From positions 1-27,726 of IMG/VR virus record IMGVR_UViG_3300009419_000074: a stretch of 27,726 nt of DNA; one strand, written 5' to 3'. The translations under genes were made by a program, and so were the position numbers. The DNA is from a virus. Below are positions 5,276 through 14,170 of the stretch, piece by piece; positions within the stretch are counted from its first letter, which is position 1, and the number at the start of each line of letters is the position of its first letter. The notes under the pieces are model-generated. The model did no database searches. It saw nothing but the letters and a program-made list of their open reading frames with translations, and was not told the origin of the DNA.

Positions 5276-6595
5276 ATGAAGACATTAGATTTTAATAAGC
5301 CTATCACTAGCAAAGAATTGAAAGAGAATATCGTTAAGCAATTCGGTGCAAATGTTAACTTAGAAAAGTATGACCGTGAGCAGTTAGAAGACATGCGTAA
5401 CAAACTACGCACTCGTGTTTTCCAACAAGAGGGTGTTAAAGGTTTTAACGAACTTCTACAGAACGAAGCGTACCAAAAAGACAAAGCAATGTTAGAGTTG
5501 CTCAACACAAGGATTAAAGAAATGCTAGGCGAACAAATGCAAAAACTACGTGATCGTATGGATCAACTAAGCGAGGCCAAAAAAGGTACTCGTCCACCAA
5601 AGACAAAGATTGCTGCTAAAGGCAGTAAGCCTGATTTCCTTGACATGGATAAAGACGGCGACAAGAAAGAGCCAATGAAAAAGGCTGTTACTGATAAGAA
5701 AGCAGGTCCTAAGAAAGGTGTAAACCCATTTGCTAAAGTTAAGGAAGGCGCCAAGCCTGACTTCCTAGACATGGATAAAGATGGCAACAAAGAAGAGCCA
5801 ATGAAGAAAGCCGTTAAAGACAAAAAGGTCAAAGAAGGTTTTCCAACTGTTGACGATGCTAAGAAAGCAGCCGCTGGCACAGCCGGTATGAAGGCAGGCG
5901 AAAAGAAAAAGTCTAGCACAGGCGGTACTATTGAAAAGACTGCTACAGGCTTAAAGCACACAGCTGGTAAGAACTACGGTGGACAAGATGCTCCTAAGAC
6001 TCCTGACAGCGATAAGAAAGCTAAGAAGTCTATGAAAGAAAGCCAATTCAAACACAATGTTAAGTTTGTAAATGAGAGCTTACAGTTCTTGTTGAACGAA
6101 GACGAAGAAGGTAAGGCTAAAGCTATTACCGCTGCTGGCGATATGGTTAATGACTTCACTAGCTGGATGCAACGTGTTGGTCAATACCAGACGAAGTCTA
6201 TGATTGAATTAGCAGATGCTATTCGTGCAGACTTTGGTGCTCAAGAAGCTGAACAATTTAAACAATCTGTTGGTCCAGCATTGAGCCAGACATTAGAAAC
6301 ATTAACACAACAACGTGAACTAATCAGTAACGCTGTTGCTGTTCTAGCAGGCGGTGCAGCCCCAGAAGAACCAATGGGCATGGAACCAGACATGGGTGCT
6401 CCAATGGAACCAGGTATGGAGCCAGCAGGCGGCGATGCTATGAATCCAATGCCAGCAGGCGACGAGTTTGGTGCAGCCGACGCAGCCGCAGGTGGTCCAG
6501 AGGCAGCAGGTCGTGCAATGCGTGAAAGCAAAGAACAACGCCGTGCTCGTAAGCTAGCTGAAAGCCACAGCATTATGTCTAAACTAGCAAAATGA
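5276..6595 (+). CDS. Large coiled-coil, EF-hand-repeat phage structural/scaffold-like protein
   Basis: 439 aa from the ATG at 5276; an in-frame TTG at 5264 is less likely because GGA sits between the two. Residues 1-100 form a charged helical region beginning MKTLDFNKPITSKELKENIV, a start I recall from marine T4-like phage structural proteins. Next come two copies of KPDFLDMDKDG-x-K-x-EPMKKAV (nt about 5626 and 5754), each with a D-x-D-x-D-G calcium-loop-like motif, in a Lys-rich linker. A helical block and a Met/Pro/Gly/Ala-rich tail with RAMRESKEQRRARKLAES end the protein. The layout suits a prohead core or internal virion protein. It overlaps the next gene by 4 nt. Confidence 0.65.
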   Translation: MKTLDFNKPITSKELKENIVKQFGANVNLEKYDREQLEDMRNKLRTRVFQQEGVKGFNELLQNEAYQKDKAMLELLNTRIKEMLGEQMQKLRDRMDQLSEAKKGTRPPKTKIAAKGSKPDFLDMDKDGDKKEPMKKAVTDKKAGPKKGVNPFAKVKEGAKPDFLDMDKDGNKEEPMKKAVKDKKVKEGFPTVDDAKKAAAGTAGMKAGEKKKSSTGGTIEKTATGLKHTAGKNYGGQDAPKTPDSDKKAKKSMKESQFKHNVKFVNESLQFLLNEDEEGKAKAITAAGDMVNDFTSWMQRVGQYQTKSMIELADAIRADFGAQEAEQFKQSVGPALSQTLETLTQQRELISNAVAVLAGGAAPEEPMGMEPDMGAPMEPGMEPAGGDAMNPMPAGDEFGAADAAAGGPEAAGRAMRESKEQRRARKLAESHSIMSKLAK

Positions 6596-6942
6596 GATTA
6601 TTTGAAGTAGACCAGGGAAGTGCTAGAGATGTTCTAGCAGTTCTCCAAGGACTAGCAGACAAGGAAGGACAGACATCTGAACTTCCTTTTCCAGTTGTGC
6701 TAAACATTCTACGTCCATTTAGTTTAGGTATCAGTACTCCAGACGGATTAATTGCATTGAAGAATTCGGTTGATCCACAAGGTGATGTGTTTGATGTCAG
6801 CGACGATGGAAAAGGTACCGTTATCCTTAACACCAAAGTAAAAGACGGAAACCCAACTCAGGGTCAAGAGCCCGGTAAAGCAGCAGGTCCTAGCGTGGAT
6901 GCAATGGCTGCAAGTAATACCGATTTAACGCCAAATCTTTGA
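6592..6942 (+). CDS. Conserved T4-like phage hypothetical protein, 116 aa
   Basis: It starts MRLFEVDQGSARDVLAVLQG, then FPVVLNILRPFSLGISTPDG and a disordered tail (NPTQGQEPGKAAGPS). The leader and overall design resemble a small protein that follows the scaffold-like gene in related phages. The ATGA overlap with the upstream gene implies coupled translation. No catalytic motif is seen. Confidence 0.65.
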   Translation: MRLFEVDQGSARDVLAVLQGLADKEGQTSELPFPVVLNILRPFSLGISTPDGLIALKNSVDPQGDVFDVSDDGKGTVILNTKVKDGNPTQGQEPGKAAGPSVDAMAASNTDLTPNL

Positions 6943-6974
6943 CATTCTTAGAATAGATAGTTATAATTAAGTTT

Positions 6975-7700
6975 ATGACTATCTATACTCCTCCTCCGTT
7001 CATAGAACGATTCCAATATAAAAACTGTGTACAGGTCAATGACCCTGTTACTCGTAAACGTGTTTACCGAACTCCTGACGGAGAAAGCCTTCCTTCTGTA
7101 ACAACTATCCTTGGCGCCACTAAAGATCAAACACATTTGATTGAATGGCGAAAACGAGTAGGCGAAGCCAATGCCGCACAAATTACCAAAGAAGCATCTG
7201 GTGTGGGTACAGCAATGCACGCCAACTTAGAACGTTTCTTAATTGGCGAACAGCGCCAGCCTGGCAATAATCCAGTGCATGTACAAGCTAACAAAATGGC
7301 CGATGTAATTATTGAAAACGGTCTTAGCAAAATGAACGAAGTGTGGGCTATGGAACAGTCATTGTACTTTCCAGGACTGTACAGCGGTACTACAGACTTA
7401 GTGGGTGTGTTTGAAGGCGAGCCAGCAGTTTGCGATCATAAGCAAACAAATAAGCCTAAAAAAGCAGAGTGGGTAGAAGATTACTATATACAGTTAGTTG
7501 CTTATATTTTAGCACACAACGAAGTATACAAAACTGATATCCGCAGAGGTGTTATTTTTATGTGTTCTAGGGATCTACAGTATCAACAGTTTGATCTTAA
7601 CAAAGATAACTTCAACAAATACGAAGATATGTGGTTAAGCAAGGTTGAAGAATACTACACTACAGGCATGCAAGGCTTGAAGCAACTCCTAACACAGTAA
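6975..7700 (+). CDS. PD-(D/E)XK superfamily nuclease (RecB/Cas4-like)
   Basis: A 241-aa protein with the order of motifs of the RecB-type nuclease fold. SVTTILGATKD and WRKRVGEANA are near the start, then GVGTAMHANLERFLIG (the His/Glu helix). GTTDLVGVFEGEPAVCDHK carries the catalytic Asp and a D-x-K-type core (DHK), and QLVAYILAHN is the Q-x3-Y helix. Homologues I recall in marine T4-like phages are annotated as exonucleases. It probably degrades host DNA or processes phage DNA ends. No iron-sulfur Cys cluster is present, unlike Cas4. Confidence 0.8.
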   Translation: MTIYTPPPFIERFQYKNCVQVNDPVTRKRVYRTPDGESLPSVTTILGATKDQTHLIEWRKRVGEANAAQITKEASGVGTAMHANLERFLIGEQRQPGNNPVHVQANKMADVIIENGLSKMNEVWAMEQSLYFPGLYSGTTDLVGVFEGEPAVCDHKQTNKPKKAEWVEDYYIQLVAYILAHNEVYKTDIRRGVIFMCSRDLQYQQFDLNKDNFNKYEDMWLSKVEEYYTTGMQGLKQLLTQ

Positions 7701-7708
7701 GATAAATA
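7701..7708 (+). promoter_or_regulatory. GATAAATA late-promoter-like element
   Basis: It lies directly after the nuclease stop and 21 nt before the tail-fibre ATG. The ribosome binding site AGAGG lies in between. Confidence 0.55.
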
Positions 7709-7729
7709 TCCCATATAGAGGATATTTTC

Positions 7730-9388
7730 ATGGCTGTTATTGAGATTGCAAAAATTCAGGTACGTAGAGGCAGGGAGAATGTCACCGGTGTTCCACAACT
7801 AGATCCCGGTGAATTCGGATGGGCTGAAGATACCCAGCATCTCTATATCGGCAAGCGTATTAGCGAAGGTGCTGTTAATGATGATAACACACGTATTTTA
7901 ACAGACAGCGATCTGCAGAATATTTTTGAGTTAATTGGATTTGGCGGATCCGGTTCTTCTGCAAGTACAAGTTCTTATCGTTATAGAGATTTAGTACCTT
8001 TTCCAGATCTAGAATCCACTACCACAAGTGTTGCCCGTAAGCTAGATAACTTTGTTAGTTTATCAGATTTTAGTGATTTTACATTAATAGGCGATATCAC
8101 AGACGTACTACAAAGAGCCGTCACTAACTTGTATGCCAATACTGCATTAGGTCAGGATGCTGTTCGTCCTCTTAAAATTCCAGCAGGAAATTATGCCATC
8201 TCGGGAGTAATCGATCTTCCTCCACATGCAACACTAATTGGAGATGGACCGGGTATTACAACATTGTACCTAACCAGTGCAGGTGCAAACATGTTTAGAA
8301 CAGTAGATGCATTGGGCAATAATTATAGCGGCTCTATGCAAAATGATGGAGATGCAAGCCAATACGTTCATTTGTCTGATATGACAATTGCATATGGTTT
8401 GAATAATATCGACAACACTCCGTTGGTGTCTTTAGACAATACAGAAAATTCTGTTATTGATAATGTACAGTTTACAACTTTAGGAGCAGCATTAAATACG
8501 TCTACCTTTGTTAGCACAGGTACAGCAGTTACAATGAGAAACTCGATTGGTGTAGATGAAAGTACAGTTGCTACTAAAAATATTCAAATTAAAAATTGTC
8601 AATTCACAAATATGAAGTCGGGAGTAACTGGTCTTGGATTGGTTAGTAGACCTGTTATTGAAAATAATGTGTTTATGAATCTTAACGAAGGTGTTGTACT
8701 AACCAGCGTATCTACAACTACACCTGTTCCTATCAACACATTGGTCACTAAAAATAAATTTAATTTTATTAGACAAAGTGCTATCAATGTAACTACAAGC
8801 ACTAGTCGTAGTAACCTTATTAGTTCTGACAATGTCTATTATTATGTAGGTAACCGAAGTGCAATACCTGATCAAAATGTTACAACATCAACACATCCTG
8901 TTTTAACATTTAACTCTGAAGGTAATATTTCTTCAAACGATTATTTTAATCGTACAGCTATTGCCAATATCAACCCTAATTTTTATTACAATCCTCTTGC
9001 AAATAAGAATGTTAAGATTTCAAGTAATAACACATATAATGTCACTATACCACCAAGTGCAAACGATTTCGATTGCATTAAGATTCCTTTGACAGGAAGC
9101 GATCAATTAGGTATAATTGAATATCAGTTATCTAACGATGACATGAGTAGAAAAGGAACGCTGACATTGAATATCTCTCCAGACGGGTTTGCATCTGTAA
9201 GTGACTACTATAACTATTCCGAAGTAGTTGAAGGCTCTTCAGAGCAATTTATATTTTCAACCGGCCTAACTCATTCTCCCTATGGTGTCAGTTCTGGTAC
9301 TAACAGTTTAAATTATATTACTGTAACATGCTCGAACTTTTCTGCACTTTCCGCAAAATTAGAATTTAATATAGACCTTACAGTTTAA
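7730..9388 (+). CDS. Tail fibre/tailspike with beta-helix domain
   Basis: 552 aa. Residues 1-60 carry the N-terminal module common in phage fibres: IQVRRGRENVTGVPQLDPGE, then GWAEDTQHLYIGKRI. From about residue 120 the protein looks like a pectate-lyase-type right-handed beta-helix: LKIPAGNYAISGVIDLPPHA, then TLIGDGPGITTLYL, with many short Asn/Ser/Thr-rich turns (NVQFTT, NCQFTN, NNVFMN), typical of parallel-helix rungs. A C-terminal beta domain follows. It probably binds the host surface and might cut surface glycan; no catalytic residues can be assigned by eye. The next gene starts on its stop codon (TAATG). Confidence 0.8.
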   Translation: MAVIEIAKIQVRRGRENVTGVPQLDPGEFGWAEDTQHLYIGKRISEGAVNDDNTRILTDSDLQNIFELIGFGGSGSSASTSSYRYRDLVPFPDLESTTTSVARKLDNFVSLSDFSDFTLIGDITDVLQRAVTNLYANTALGQDAVRPLKIPAGNYAISGVIDLPPHATLIGDGPGITTLYLTSAGANMFRTVDALGNNYSGSMQNDGDASQYVHLSDMTIAYGLNNIDNTPLVSLDNTENSVIDNVQFTTLGAALNTSTFVSTGTAVTMRNSIGVDESTVATKNIQIKNCQFTNMKSGVTGLGLVSRPVIENNVFMNLNEGVVLTSVSTTTPVPINTLVTKNKFNFIRQSAINVTTSTSRSNLISSDNVYYYVGNRSAIPDQNVTTSTHPVLTFNSEGNISSNDYFNRTAIANINPNFYYNPLANKNVKISSNNTYNVTIPPSANDFDCIKIPLTGSDQLGIIEYQLSNDDMSRKGTLTLNISPDGFASVSDYYNYSEVVEGSSEQFIFSTGLTHSPYGVSSGTNSLNYITVTCSNFSALSAKLEFNIDLTV

Positions 9389-9822
9389 TGTTTGAAAAAT
9401 CAGTTGAAGACAGGTTGTCCGCCTGGGCCAAACTTCGTGCCGAAGTAGATCAAAGTGAAGATCCATTATCCATTGCATGGGAGTTCTGGCAACGGTCCCC
9501 ATACATTCCGTATAATCATAACATAGAGCCATACAATCCTAAAAGTTGGCCAACTCCATGGGATATCATTGTAGAAAATAGATACGACGATTTTACCAGG
9601 AGTTTGATGATAGCATGGACATTAAAATACACAGAACGGTATAAGAATTCTAAAATAGAAATCAAAACACTTGTAAATGATCGTAAAGACTGTTATTATA
9701 ATGTAGTGTGTGTTGATGACCGCTGGGCCATTAACTATAATGATAATGGTCCAGTTTCTGTAGAAAATATTCCTGAGACGTTTTACCTAGAAAATCTAAT
9801 CGAAGTAGAAACGCCGCGGTAA
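9388..9822 (+). CDS. Conserved T4-like phage hypothetical protein, 144 aa
   Basis: It contains RLSAWAKLRAEVDQSEDPL, then WEFWQRSPYIPYN and WPTPWDIIVENRYDDFTRSL, a Trp-rich pattern I associate with a hypothetical protein of marine T4-like phages. A C-terminal YNVVCVDDRWAINYND follows. No function is known. The start overlaps the tail-fibre stop by one base. Confidence 0.7.
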   Translation: MFEKSVEDRLSAWAKLRAEVDQSEDPLSIAWEFWQRSPYIPYNHNIEPYNPKSWPTPWDIIVENRYDDFTRSLMIAWTLKYTERYKNSKIEIKTLVNDRKDCYYNVVCVDDRWAINYNDNGPVSVENIPETFYLENLIEVETPR

Positions 9823-9825
9823 ATA
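9820..9825 (+). promoter_or_regulatory. TAAATA element upstream of the ribonucleotide reductase operon
   Basis: GGTAAATA straddles the stop of the preceding gene, 36 nt upstream of nrdA. It is weaker than the TATAAATA copies. Confidence 0.35.
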
Positions 9826-9861
9826 TCAGTCCAAGCACACTAAAGAAGGTATAAAAATAAT

Positions 9862-12192
9862 ATGATTACAGTTGTCAAGCGCAACGGAGAGCGTGTTCCT
9901 CTCGACATTTCTAAGATACAGAGACAAGTTGCCCATGCTTGCAGAGGAATTGATGGCGTTAGCCCATCAATGGTAGAAATTAAAGCACAGATAGAATTAC
10001 ATGACGGCATGTCAACACAAACTATAGACGAGTTACTACTCAAGGCTATGGTTAACTTAATTGACGAAACAGAAAACCCAGAAATTAATAATGTTAACTA
10101 TCAATACGTAGCGGGTCGACAACGTGTCAGTATGCTACGTAAAGAAGTATACGGTGAATACGATCCTCCTAAACTATTCGACATTGTTAAAAAGAATGTC
10201 AATGAAGGAATGTACACAAGTGAATTATTAGAATGGTATTCTGAAGACGAGTGGAACATTATTGATTTGTTTATTGACCACAGTAAGGACGAAGAATATA
10301 CCTTTGCCGCTATTGCACAGTTAGCAGAAAAATATCTTGTACAAAATCGTGCCAATGGAAAAATCTATGAAACACCGCAGGTACGTTATGCAGTAGCAGC
10401 CGCAACAGCCTTTCATAACGAATCCAAAGAAACAAGATTAAAGTTAGTAAAGGAATACTATGAATGCGCTTCAGATGGTCATTTCACTCTTGCTACCCCT
10501 GTGTTGGCTGGCCTCGGCACTACTACAAAACAGTTTTCTTCTTGCGTTCTCATTTCTAGCGACGATACTTTGGATAGCATTTTTGCCGCCGGGGAAATGA
10601 TGGCCAAATATGCCTCAAAACGAGCCGGAATTGGCTTGGAAATTGGCAGAATTAGACCATTAGGAGCTCCAATTCGACGTGGAGAAATCAAGCATACGGG
10701 TATGATACCATTCTTGAAGAAATGGTTCGCAGATTTGCGTTCATGCTCGCAAGGCGGCATACGCAATGCTAGCTGTACAGTTACATATCCTATTTGGCAT
10801 TATCAATTTGAAGACCTTATTGTTCTTAAGAACAATCAAGGAACAGAAGAAGTTCGTGTACGACAGATGGACTATTCTGTAGTTATTAGCAAGATGTTTT
10901 GGAATCGTTATAAGCAAGGTGGCAACATTACATTATTCGATCCAGCAGAAGTTCCTGATCTATACGAAGCCTATTACAGAGACAGTGATGAGTTTGAAAA
11001 GTTATATCTAAACTATGAAAAACACCCAACGGTTAAAAAGAAAGTCATTTCCGCCGAAGACCTCATTAAGAACGGCATACTTAAAGAGCGTACAGATACT
11101 GGACGCATCTACCTTGTCAACATTGACAACGTCATCAAGCAAGGTCCGTTCGATACAACTCTTGACCCGATATATCAATCAAATCTCTGCCAAGAAATTC
11201 TCTTGCCCACCCGACCTTTTCAACGCATTGAAGACGAGGCGGGCAGAATTGCACTTTGCACTCTTGGTTCAATAAATTGGGGAGCCTTCCGTAACCCACA
11301 AGAAATGCGTAAGGCATGCCGTGTGTTGGTACGTAGCTTGAGCAACCTATTAAGCTATCAAGACTTCCTGTCAGTCCAGAGTCGATTGGCTAACTTAGAC
11401 TTTGAGCCATTGGGCGTTGGTATTACTAACCTAGCTTACTGGCATGCACGTAAGAGTTTCAAATATGGAAGTCCAGAAGCATTAGCAGAAGTTAAGCGTT
11501 GGATGGAACATCAAGCATTCTATCTAACTGAAACATCAGTTGAGCTTGCACAAGAACGTGGCGCATGTAAGCGTAGTGAATTTACATTCTACGGCAAAGG
11601 AGTATTTCCTTGGGAACGCCGTAATCCAGGAGTTAATGAATTAACAGACTTTACTCCTAGCCTAGATTGGGAACCGCTACGTGAGCGTATGAAAAAGTAC
11701 GGTATTAGAAATGCTACACTAATGGCAGTTGCTCCAGTAGAGTCCAGCTCAGTTGTTCTAAACTCCACCAACGGAATTGAAATGCCGATGGAAATGATTT
11801 CTGTTAAGGAATCAAAGGCTGGATCGTTTGTACAGGTAGTACCAGAGTACAAACGACTAAAGAATCGTTATCAGTTGATGTGGGATCAAACTGACTGTGT
11901 TGACTATTTGAAGACCAGTGCTGTACTTGCCGCATACATTGATCAAAGTTTGTCTACTAATACATTCTATAATCCTGCACACTTTGCCGGTGGTAAAGTC
12001 CCTGGAACATTAATTGCAAAGAACTTAATGCTTGCATACAAATGGGGATTGAAAACAATTTATTATAGTTTGATTAACAAAGTTGGTGCAAAGGCAGATG
12101 TTACCAATACTAATTTTGTTTCTCCTATTGCAATCAACGCCGCAGATAATGTAGTATTGTATGACGATGATTGCGAGGCATGTAAATTATGA
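9862..12192 (+). CDS. nrdA: Ribonucleoside-diphosphate reductase, class Ia large (alpha) subunit
   Basis: 776 aa, close to E. coli NrdA (761). An N-terminal ATP-cone (about residues 2-90) begins MITVVKRNGERVPLDISKIQ. Catalytic residues are present: the first Cys of the redox pair in QFSSCVLIS, the N-x-C-x-E radical site in SNLCQEILLPT, and its partner Cys in ALCTLGSINWG. The substrate loop is NSTNGIEMP, the radical-transfer tyrosines are in KTIYYSL, and the C-terminal shuttle pair is CEAC at the last six residues. It makes deoxynucleotides for phage replication. The gene is followed by overlapping small, nrdB and glutaredoxin genes. Confidence 0.97.
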   Translation: MITVVKRNGERVPLDISKIQRQVAHACRGIDGVSPSMVEIKAQIELHDGMSTQTIDELLLKAMVNLIDETENPEINNVNYQYVAGRQRVSMLRKEVYGEYDPPKLFDIVKKNVNEGMYTSELLEWYSEDEWNIIDLFIDHSKDEEYTFAAIAQLAEKYLVQNRANGKIYETPQVRYAVAAATAFHNESKETRLKLVKEYYECASDGHFTLATPVLAGLGTTTKQFSSCVLISSDDTLDSIFAAGEMMAKYASKRAGIGLEIGRIRPLGAPIRRGEIKHTGMIPFLKKWFADLRSCSQGGIRNASCTVTYPIWHYQFEDLIVLKNNQGTEEVRVRQMDYSVVISKMFWNRYKQGGNITLFDPAEVPDLYEAYYRDSDEFEKLYLNYEKHPTVKKKVISAEDLIKNGILKERTDTGRIYLVNIDNVIKQGPFDTTLDPIYQSNLCQEILLPTRPFQRIEDEAGRIALCTLGSINWGAFRNPQEMRKACRVLVRSLSNLLSYQDFLSVQSRLANLDFEPLGVGITNLAYWHARKSFKYGSPEALAEVKRWMEHQAFYLTETSVELAQERGACKRSEFTFYGKGVFPWERRNPGVNELTDFTPSLDWEPLRERMKKYGIRNATLMAVAPVESSSVVLNSTNGIEMPMEMISVKESKAGSFVQVVPEYKRLKNRYQLMWDQTDCVDYLKTSAVLAAYIDQSLSTNTFYNPAHFAGGKVPGTLIAKNLMLAYKWGLKTIYYSLINKVGAKADVTNTNFVSPIAINAADNVVLYDDDCEACKL

Positions 12193-12395
12193 TTGATAAC
12201 AGTATTGCAGATAAAGTTCAAATTATTAGCAAAAACGTTGATGAAATAAATCAACTCATAGCCGAACTTTATACACAAGATGTTGAGGTTAGGATAGCAT
12301 ACAAAGATTCAAGTAAGGGGGAGCCGCCGAGGATTGATTTATGGCGTGCTACCGAACATGTTGATTATTTAAAACAGGACACAGACAATGAGTAA
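12189..12395 (+). CDS. Small protein between nrdA and nrdB, 68 aa
   Basis: It overlaps nrdA by ATGA and nrdB by 8 nt. The sequence begins with a helical, acidic part (DKVQIISKNVDEINQLIAEL), then YTQDVEVRIAYKD, and ends acidic. I do not recognise a domain. Its position suggests it is expressed with the reductase and might be an accessory or regulatory factor; that is only inferred from location. Confidence 0.65.
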   Translation: MIDNSIADKVQIISKNVDEINQLIAELYTQDVEVRIAYKDSSKGEPPRIDLWRATEHVDYLKQDTDNE

Positions 12396-13488
12396 AGCAC
12401 AATATAACCTATCAAAACAAACAAACTACCTTAAGCGTGTAATGTTTCTAGACCCAGCAGGTCCTGTTACAGTACAACGTTTTGAGGAAGTTAAGTATCC
12501 TAAGATTGCCAAGTATGAAGAACTTGCACGTGGTTTCTTTTGGGTACCTGAAGAAATTAGTCTTACTAAAGACAAAATGGATCACAAAGATGCCAGCGAT
12601 GCCGTCAAGCATATCTTTACCAGTAACTTGTTGCGCCAGACTGCATTAGACTCTATTCAAGGTCGTGCTCCTAACCAAGTGTTCAGTCCTGTTATCAGTA
12701 TCCCCGAACTTGAAGCATTAGTAAGCAACTGGAGTTTCTTTGAAACTAATATTCACAGCAAGTCTTATTCACATATTATCAGGAATGTATATGGAGTACC
12801 TAAAGAAGAATTTAACAAGATTCACGACACAGCTGAAATTGTTGGCATGGCTGCTAACATTGGTCGTTACTATGAGGACTTGCATATTCTTAATTGCCGT
12901 AAAGAGCTCGGCGAAGAGATTGAAACTATGGTTCACAAGCGAGCAATCTGGCTCGCCTTACATGCTAGTTATGCACTTGAAGCACTACGATTTATGGTAA
13001 GTTTTGCCACAAGTCTGGCTATGGTAGAAAATAAGATCTATATTGGCAACGGTAACATTATTAGTTTGATTCTACAAGACGAACTGTTACACGCTGAATG
13101 GACCGCTTGGTTAATTAATCAAGTGACAAAGGACGATGCAGATTTCTTACAACTTGAAAAAGAATGTGAAGAAGAAGTATATGCCATGTACATGGAAGTT
13201 ATCCAAGAAGAAAAAGATTGGGCTACGTATCTATTCAAGTTAGGTCCAGTCATTGGTCTTAATGCCGCTATCCTTTCTGACTTTGTTGATTACACAGCAT
13301 TTACACGTTTGAAGGAAATTGGTATTAAGTACCTAGGTGAACATCCTAAGGCCAGTCCTATCCCTTGGTTCAACAAGCACGTTAACATCAACAAGAAACA
13401 AACAGCATTACAAGAAAACGAAAGTACTAACTATGTTATTGGCGTTATGTCAGACGCAGTTAGCTACGATGAATTACCAGATCTATAA
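12388..13488 (+). CDS. nrdB: Ribonucleoside-diphosphate reductase, class I small (beta) subunit
   Basis: 366 aa. The di-iron ligands and tyrosyl radical site are visible: Asp in LDSIQGRAPN, Glu/His/Tyr in FFETNIHSKSYSHIIRN, Glu in ALEALRFMVSF, and Glu/His in DELLHAEW. The Tyr expected to hold the radical is present in SKSYSH. Compared with the E. coli SETIHSRSY pattern as I recall it, there is one extra residue between the Glu and His ligands. It partners the NrdA encoded just upstream; the electron donor is probably the glutaredoxin encoded next. Confidence 0.96.
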   Translation: MSKAQYNLSKQTNYLKRVMFLDPAGPVTVQRFEEVKYPKIAKYEELARGFFWVPEEISLTKDKMDHKDASDAVKHIFTSNLLRQTALDSIQGRAPNQVFSPVISIPELEALVSNWSFFETNIHSKSYSHIIRNVYGVPKEEFNKIHDTAEIVGMAANIGRYYEDLHILNCRKELGEEIETMVHKRAIWLALHASYALEALRFMVSFATSLAMVENKIYIGNGNIISLILQDELLHAEWTAWLINQVTKDDADFLQLEKECEEEVYAMYMEVIQEEKDWATYLFKLGPVIGLNAAILSDFVDYTAFTRLKEIGIKYLGEHPKASPIPWFNKHVNINKKQTALQENESTNYVIGVMSDAVSYDELPDL

Positions 13489-13499
13489 GGAAAATAAAA

Positions 13500-13754
13500 A
13501 TGAAAGCGATTATTTGGTCTAAGTACAATTGCCCTTATTGCGACCAAGCAAAGGCATTACTTAAAATGAAAGGCGTTGCCTTTGAAGAAAAGAAAATTGG
13601 TGACGGATATACTAAAGAAGAATTACTTGAAGCGGTTCCAACAGCTCGTACAGTTCCGCAAATCTTTTTAGGTGAACAACTTATCGGTGGCTTTACAGAA
13701 TTAAAAGCACATTTTGATAAAGAACAGTGGGCGCAAGAAGCAGGCGGCCAATAA
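13500..13754 (+). CDS. Glutaredoxin
   Basis: 84 aa with the dithiol active site CPYC in YNCPYCDQAK, the cis-Pro motif TVPQIF and the glutathione-binding GG in IGGFTELK. All are standard class I glutaredoxin features. AAGGA lies upstream with good spacing. It follows nrdB by 11 nt and most likely re-reduces the ribonucleotide reductase. The length matches glutaredoxin 3-type proteins. Confidence 0.93.
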   Translation: MKAIIWSKYNCPYCDQAKALLKMKGVAFEEKKIGDGYTKEELLEAVPTARTVPQIFLGEQLIGGFTELKAHFDKEQWAQEAGGQ

Positions 13755-14170
13755 TGGAAGAACCTGAAGATCAGTTACCTGATGATATTATTATTGATAT
13801 TCCAGAGATAGACATGTCTTCCGCAAATTATACAATAGACATGTCTTCCGTTGGGTATAACTACGGAACCGTTACAATTTCATCAACTGCATCAAGTGGC
13901 TCTTTTCTTACCAGTACTGGATTAAACGGAACTAGTTGGTCAACAGTAGGGACAAGTTATAGTCAACCGTCATTAAAGGTCACAGGCGATGCAGACTTCG
14001 ACGGTGATGTTAAGGTACAAGGTCATAGCATCGTAAAACTTTTAAAAAGTATTGAAGATAGACTTGCTATCTTACAGGAACCGACTCCTGAAAAACTAGA
14101 GAAGTATGCTGCTCTTAAGAAAGCATACGAACATTACAAAACATTAGAACGATTAATAGGTGATGAATAA
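13754..14170 (+). CDS. Conserved T4-like phage structural-type protein
   Basis: The start is the ATG that overlaps the glutaredoxin stop (TAATG), giving 138 aa. The N-terminal half is disordered and acidic with an in-frame 27-nt duplication (IDMSS twice). The C-terminal half contains SLKVTGDADFDGDVKVQGHS, then IEDRLAIL and EKYAALKKAYEHYKTLERLI, a beta-solenoid-like turn followed by a coiled coil. I recall this C-terminal module in several marine T4-like phage proteins. It may be a virion component. It overlaps the next gene by 1 nt. Confidence 0.65.
   Translation: MEEPEDQLPDDIIIDIPEIDMSSANYTIDMSSVGYNYGTVTISSTASSGSFLTSTGLNGTSWSTVGTSYSQPSLKVTGDADFDGDVKVQGHSIVKLLKSIEDRLAILQEPTPEKLEKYAALKKAYEHYKTLERLIGDE
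13808..13850 (+). repeat. Direct repeat (16 nt twice, 27-nt period)
   Basis: ATAGACATGTCTTCCG occurs at 13808-13823 and 13835-13850. The offset of 27 nt keeps frame and repeats the residues IDMSS. Each copy contains the palindrome AGACATGTCT. Confidence 0.85.

Noticed and set aside
5563-6573. Long open frames on the minus strand opposite the scaffold-like gene
   Set aside because: They arise from the Lys/Ala/Gly/Pro codon bias of the real gene and encode low-complexity sequence with no ribosome binding sites.
13727-13753. Upstream start for the gene after glutaredoxin
   Set aside because: It would overlap the glutaredoxin end by 28 nt, whereas the ATG at 13754 gives the typical TAATG junction.
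9862-13754. Host chromosomal operon for ribonucleotide reductase, implying a bacterial contig
   Set aside because: The surrounding genes are phage structural and T4-like conserved proteins with overlaps and late-promoter elements; nrd genes are common in T4-like phages.
13808-13850. CRISPR-like or regulatory repeat
   Set aside because: Only two copies, in frame inside a gene, with a 9-codon period; a small coding duplication. No CRISPR array is present in the window.
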